NCBI GenBank assembly: GCA_017958465.1
Contig: JAGDCQ010000301.1
Span: forward strand, 1 to 7,494
Reading direction: 5' to 3'
DNA from: Lachnospiraceae bacterium
Lineage (GTDB): Bacteria > Bacillota > Clostridia > Lachnospirales > Lachnospiraceae
Length of the DNA stretch: 7,494 nt
A model generated the notes under the pieces. That model did no database searches. It was not told where the DNA came from and saw nothing but the letters and a program-made list of their open reading frames with translations. Position 1 is the stretch's first letter. Each line of letters begins with the position of its first letter. A program made the translations under genes and the position numbers. This document shows positions 5,602 to 7,494 of this stretch, one piece after another.

Positions 5602-6534
5602 ATGAGATTCTTTTTAAGGCGCTTTGTGGCGCTGCTCTTCACGCTGCTCGCTGTGTCGGTATTATGCTTTGTTGCTTTCAAGATAATACCCGGCGACAGC
5701 GCAATGATAAAACTTGGTATTGATGCTGATGACGAAGCGATCGAGGCCTTAAGGCACGCCTTAGGCCTTGATCGTAATGTTTTTGTGCGCTTCGCGGACT
5801 GGATCCGGGGAATAGCTGTGGGGGATTTCGGAGTTTCAAGCCAGTATTCCGTCCCCGTTATTCAGCTGCTTTTGCCCCGCCTTCGTGTGACTACGCTCCT
5901 GGCCGTGGAAGCAATATTTATCATGCTTGTTATAGCTTTCCCCCTGGGCTTTCTTACAGCCCGCAGGGAAAACGGCTTCTTTGACAGGACCATAGGCTTC
6001 CTTGGACAGGTCACTATGGCTATTCCGCCCTTCTTCCTTGGCATAGTCCTTACCCTTGTCTTTGGCGTAGTCCTGCACCTTTTTGTTCCCGGGACCTGCC
6101 CTAAATGGGAGGATGGGCCGGGGGAGCTTCTGCTCTACCTTATCTGGCCGGCACTTGCCATTGCTATCCCGAAGATATCTATGGTCGTTAAGTTCCTTAG
6201 AAGCTCGATCTTCCGCGAATACCGCATGGATTATGTGCGGACCGCCAGGAGCAAAGGCGTTAACGAGAGGAAGGTCTTAAGAAAACACGTTCTTAAGAAT
6301 GCGCTTATGCCTGTCATAACCTTTGTCGGTATGATGATCGCCGACATCCTCGCGGGCTCCATCGTTGTCGAGACGGTGTTCAACGTGCCCGGTATCGGCA
6401 AGAGCCTTATCCTTTCCATCGCAAACCGTGATTTCAATGTGGCACAGACCATAATCCTTTATATTTCGTTCCTGATCATCGTTATGAACTTCATTGTAGA
6501 CGTGCTTTATAAGGCGGTAGACCCGAGAGTATGA
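5602..6534 (+). CDS. ABC transporter permease, DppB/OppB type
   Basis: A 310-residue inner-membrane protein, one half of the membrane channel of the family 5 importer. It starts with the typical basic MRFFLRR followed by a first membrane helix (about 8-28). There is then an extracytoplasmic region with the family motif ALRHALGLDRNVFVRFADW (49-67) and GDFGVSS (74-80). Membrane segments follow at about 97-120, 132-160, 174-195, 236-258 and 280-303. The cytoplasmic EAA loop that docks on the ATPase is at about 206-234 (EYRMDYVRTARSKGV, with the invariant Gly at 219). ETVFNVPGIGKSL (257-269) and the VDPRV end are classic for DppB. The start ATG 5602 has AGAGAGG at 5588-5594, seven bases upstream. 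Its stop overlaps the next start as ATGA. The substrate is undetermined, as for the binding protein. Confidence 0.93.
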   Translation: MRFFLRRFVALLFTLLAVSVLCFVAFKIIPGDSAMIKLGIDADDEAIEALRHALGLDRNVFVRFADWIRGIAVGDFGVSSQYSVPVIQLLLPRLRVTTLLAVEAIFIMLVIAFPLGFLTARRENGFFDRTIGFLGQVTMAIPPFFLGIVLTLVFGVVLHLFVPGTCPKWEDGPGELLLYLIWPALAIAIPKISMVVKFLRSSIFREYRMDYVRTARSKGVNERKVLRKHVLKNALMPVITFVGMMIADILAGSIVVETVFNVPGIGKSLILSIANRDFNVAQTIILYISFLIIVMNFIVDVLYKAVDPRV

Positions 6535-7494
6535 AAAACAGAGTAAAGACCTTCAATTTCATATTTGGCGCGTGCCTGATAGCCCTTGTCCTGGTGCCTG
6601 TTGCAGTAGGCTTTTTCAGGATGCCCTACGACCCTGCCGCTATGGATATAAACGCGCGAAACCAGGCTCCCTCCCTTGCGCACATTTTCGGAACGGATTA
6701 TTTCGGGCGTGATGTTTTCAGCCGTGTGCTCCTCGGAGCAAGGATGACCTTCCTTGTGGGCGCTGCCTCAATAGCCATAGGATGTGTCCTTGGAACGCTG
6801 GTAGGCGCTTTTACAGGGTATTTCGGAGGCCCTGTGGACGAGATCGTGATGCGTATCAACGACGCCCTCGCGTCCATCCCAAGCGTCCTGCTTGCCCTTG
6901 TGCTCGTCGGCGTTGTGGGCTCCAACAGGTATCTTGTGATCGTCACCCTCGGTATCGTTTTCACCCCCAGCTTTGCCCGTGTGGCACGTGGCGAGTTTAT
7001 GAAGGGGCGTGACCTTGATTACGTAAAAAATGCCAAGCTGATGGGCGCGGGCCCGTTCCGCATCATGTTCGTGCATATCCTGCCGAATACGGCTGCGATC
7101 ATGATCTCTTCCATCGCTATCGGCTTTAATAATGCAGTGCTTGCGGAAGCAGGCCTTTCATACCTCGGTATAGGCGCACAGCCTTCTGATGTTTCGCTCG
7201 GCAGGATGCTCGCGGAGGCGCAGGGTTACCTGTTTTCCGCACCCTGGTTTGCGCTTGCCCCAGGTATAACGATAGTTATAACAGTCCTTGGCTTTGCCCT
7301 TGTAAGCGATGCCTTTGGAAGCAACAGCGCGAGAGTCCGCGGGGTTTCAGGCAAAAGAAAGCTTAAGAAACTCATTGAGGAACAGGCCGGAAAAGAAAAA
7401 CGCGAGGACACCGCGAACGAACTTCGCAGCGAGCTTGTAAGGCGCACTGTCCAGAAGGAATATGATGAGCCTGTAGTTACGAGAAAAGACGCGC
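6531..7494 (+). CDS. ABC transporter permease, DppC/OppC type, with C-terminal extension (partial, open at window end)
   Basis: The ATG at 6531 overlaps the DppB stop (ATGA), so translation is coupled; no good separate ribosome binding site is seen. The 321 visible residues begin with a membrane helix (about 11-29), then the DppC hallmark HIFGTDYFGRDVFSRVLLGAR (51-71), more membrane segments (about 72-98, 117-146, 186-208, 235-262), DEIVMRINDALASIPSVLLA (103-122), and an EAA loop at about 155-186 (YVKNAKLMGAG, invariant Gly172; the usual EAA triad reads KNA). EAGLSYLGIGAQP (206-218) and LGFALVSDAFGSNSARVRG (253-271) mark the normal end of the fold. Instead of stopping, the frame continues with at least 50 very charged residues (272-321, Lys, Arg and Glu rich) to the window edge. 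This may be a regulatory tail or a linker to a fused ATPase domain. ATPase genes are expected next. Confidence 0.92.
   Translation, partial: MKNRVKTFNFIFGACLIALVLVPVAVGFFRMPYDPAAMDINARNQAPSLAHIFGTDYFGRDVFSRVLLGARMTFLVGAASIAIGCVLGTLVGAFTGYFGGPVDEIVMRINDALASIPSVLLALVLVGVVGSNRYLVIVTLGIVFTPSFARVARGEFMKGRDLDYVKNAKLMGAGPFRIMFVHILPNTAAIMISSIAIGFNNAVLAEAGLSYLGIGAQPSDVSLGRMLAEAQGYLFSAPWFALAPGITIVITVLGFALVSDAFGSNSARVRGVSGKRKLKKLIEEQAGKEKREDTANELRSELVRRTVQKEYDEPVVTRKDA

Overview
The window looks like chromosomal DNA from a motile, anaerobic, mid-GC Firmicute, most likely Lachnospiraceae-like. This is an inference from protein style: an aro gene fusion, a FliK-type hook-length protein with an OB-like N-terminus, a Gram-positive lipoprotein solute-binding protein and strong AGGAGG-type ribosome binding sites. 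No rRNA or other phylogenetic marker is present. I see no tRNA, CRISPR array, insertion sequence or phage gene.

Region 1 (about 1-2064, + strand) is an aromatic amino acid block. A short stub that is probably the end of an upstream gene is followed by a 503-residue protein that joins three enzymes in one chain: chorismate mutase (AroQ-fold), shikimate dehydrogenase (AroE) and shikimate kinase (AroK). One base after its stop begins a type II 3-dehydroquinate dehydratase. Together the two genes cover 3-dehydroquinate to shikimate-3-phosphate, plus chorismate to prephenate. EPSP synthase and chorismate synthase, which act between these steps, must be encoded elsewhere; the upstream stub could be one of them, but that is unproven.

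Region 2 (2099-3856, - strand) is a single long gene, convergent with the aro block. It resembles flagellar hook-length control protein FliK: an OB-like N-terminal part, a long Ala/Gly/Ser-rich linker, and a C-terminal hook-type domain. A candidate hairpin terminator lies between it and the dehydroquinase gene.

Region 3 (3857-4026) is a divergent intergenic region. Two oppositely directed sigma-70/SigA-type promoter candidates share the same AT-rich -10 region.

Region 4 (4027-7494, + strand) is the first part of an oligopeptide/dipeptide/nickel-class (family 5) ABC uptake operon: lipoprotein solute-binding protein, DppB-like permease, then a DppC-like permease overlapping it by ATGA. The last gene is still open at the window edge. 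After its normal end it carries a charged tail of at least 50 residues, which suggests a fusion to a downstream domain, possibly the ATPase. The ATPase genes are expected beyond the window.

The points most worth a second look are the CM-AroE-AroK fusion, the loss of the usual lid arginine in the dehydroquinase, the extended DppC tail, the shared divergent promoter region, and a possible 14-codon upstream reading frame coupled to the aro fusion gene. I found no clear sign of a wholly new system.
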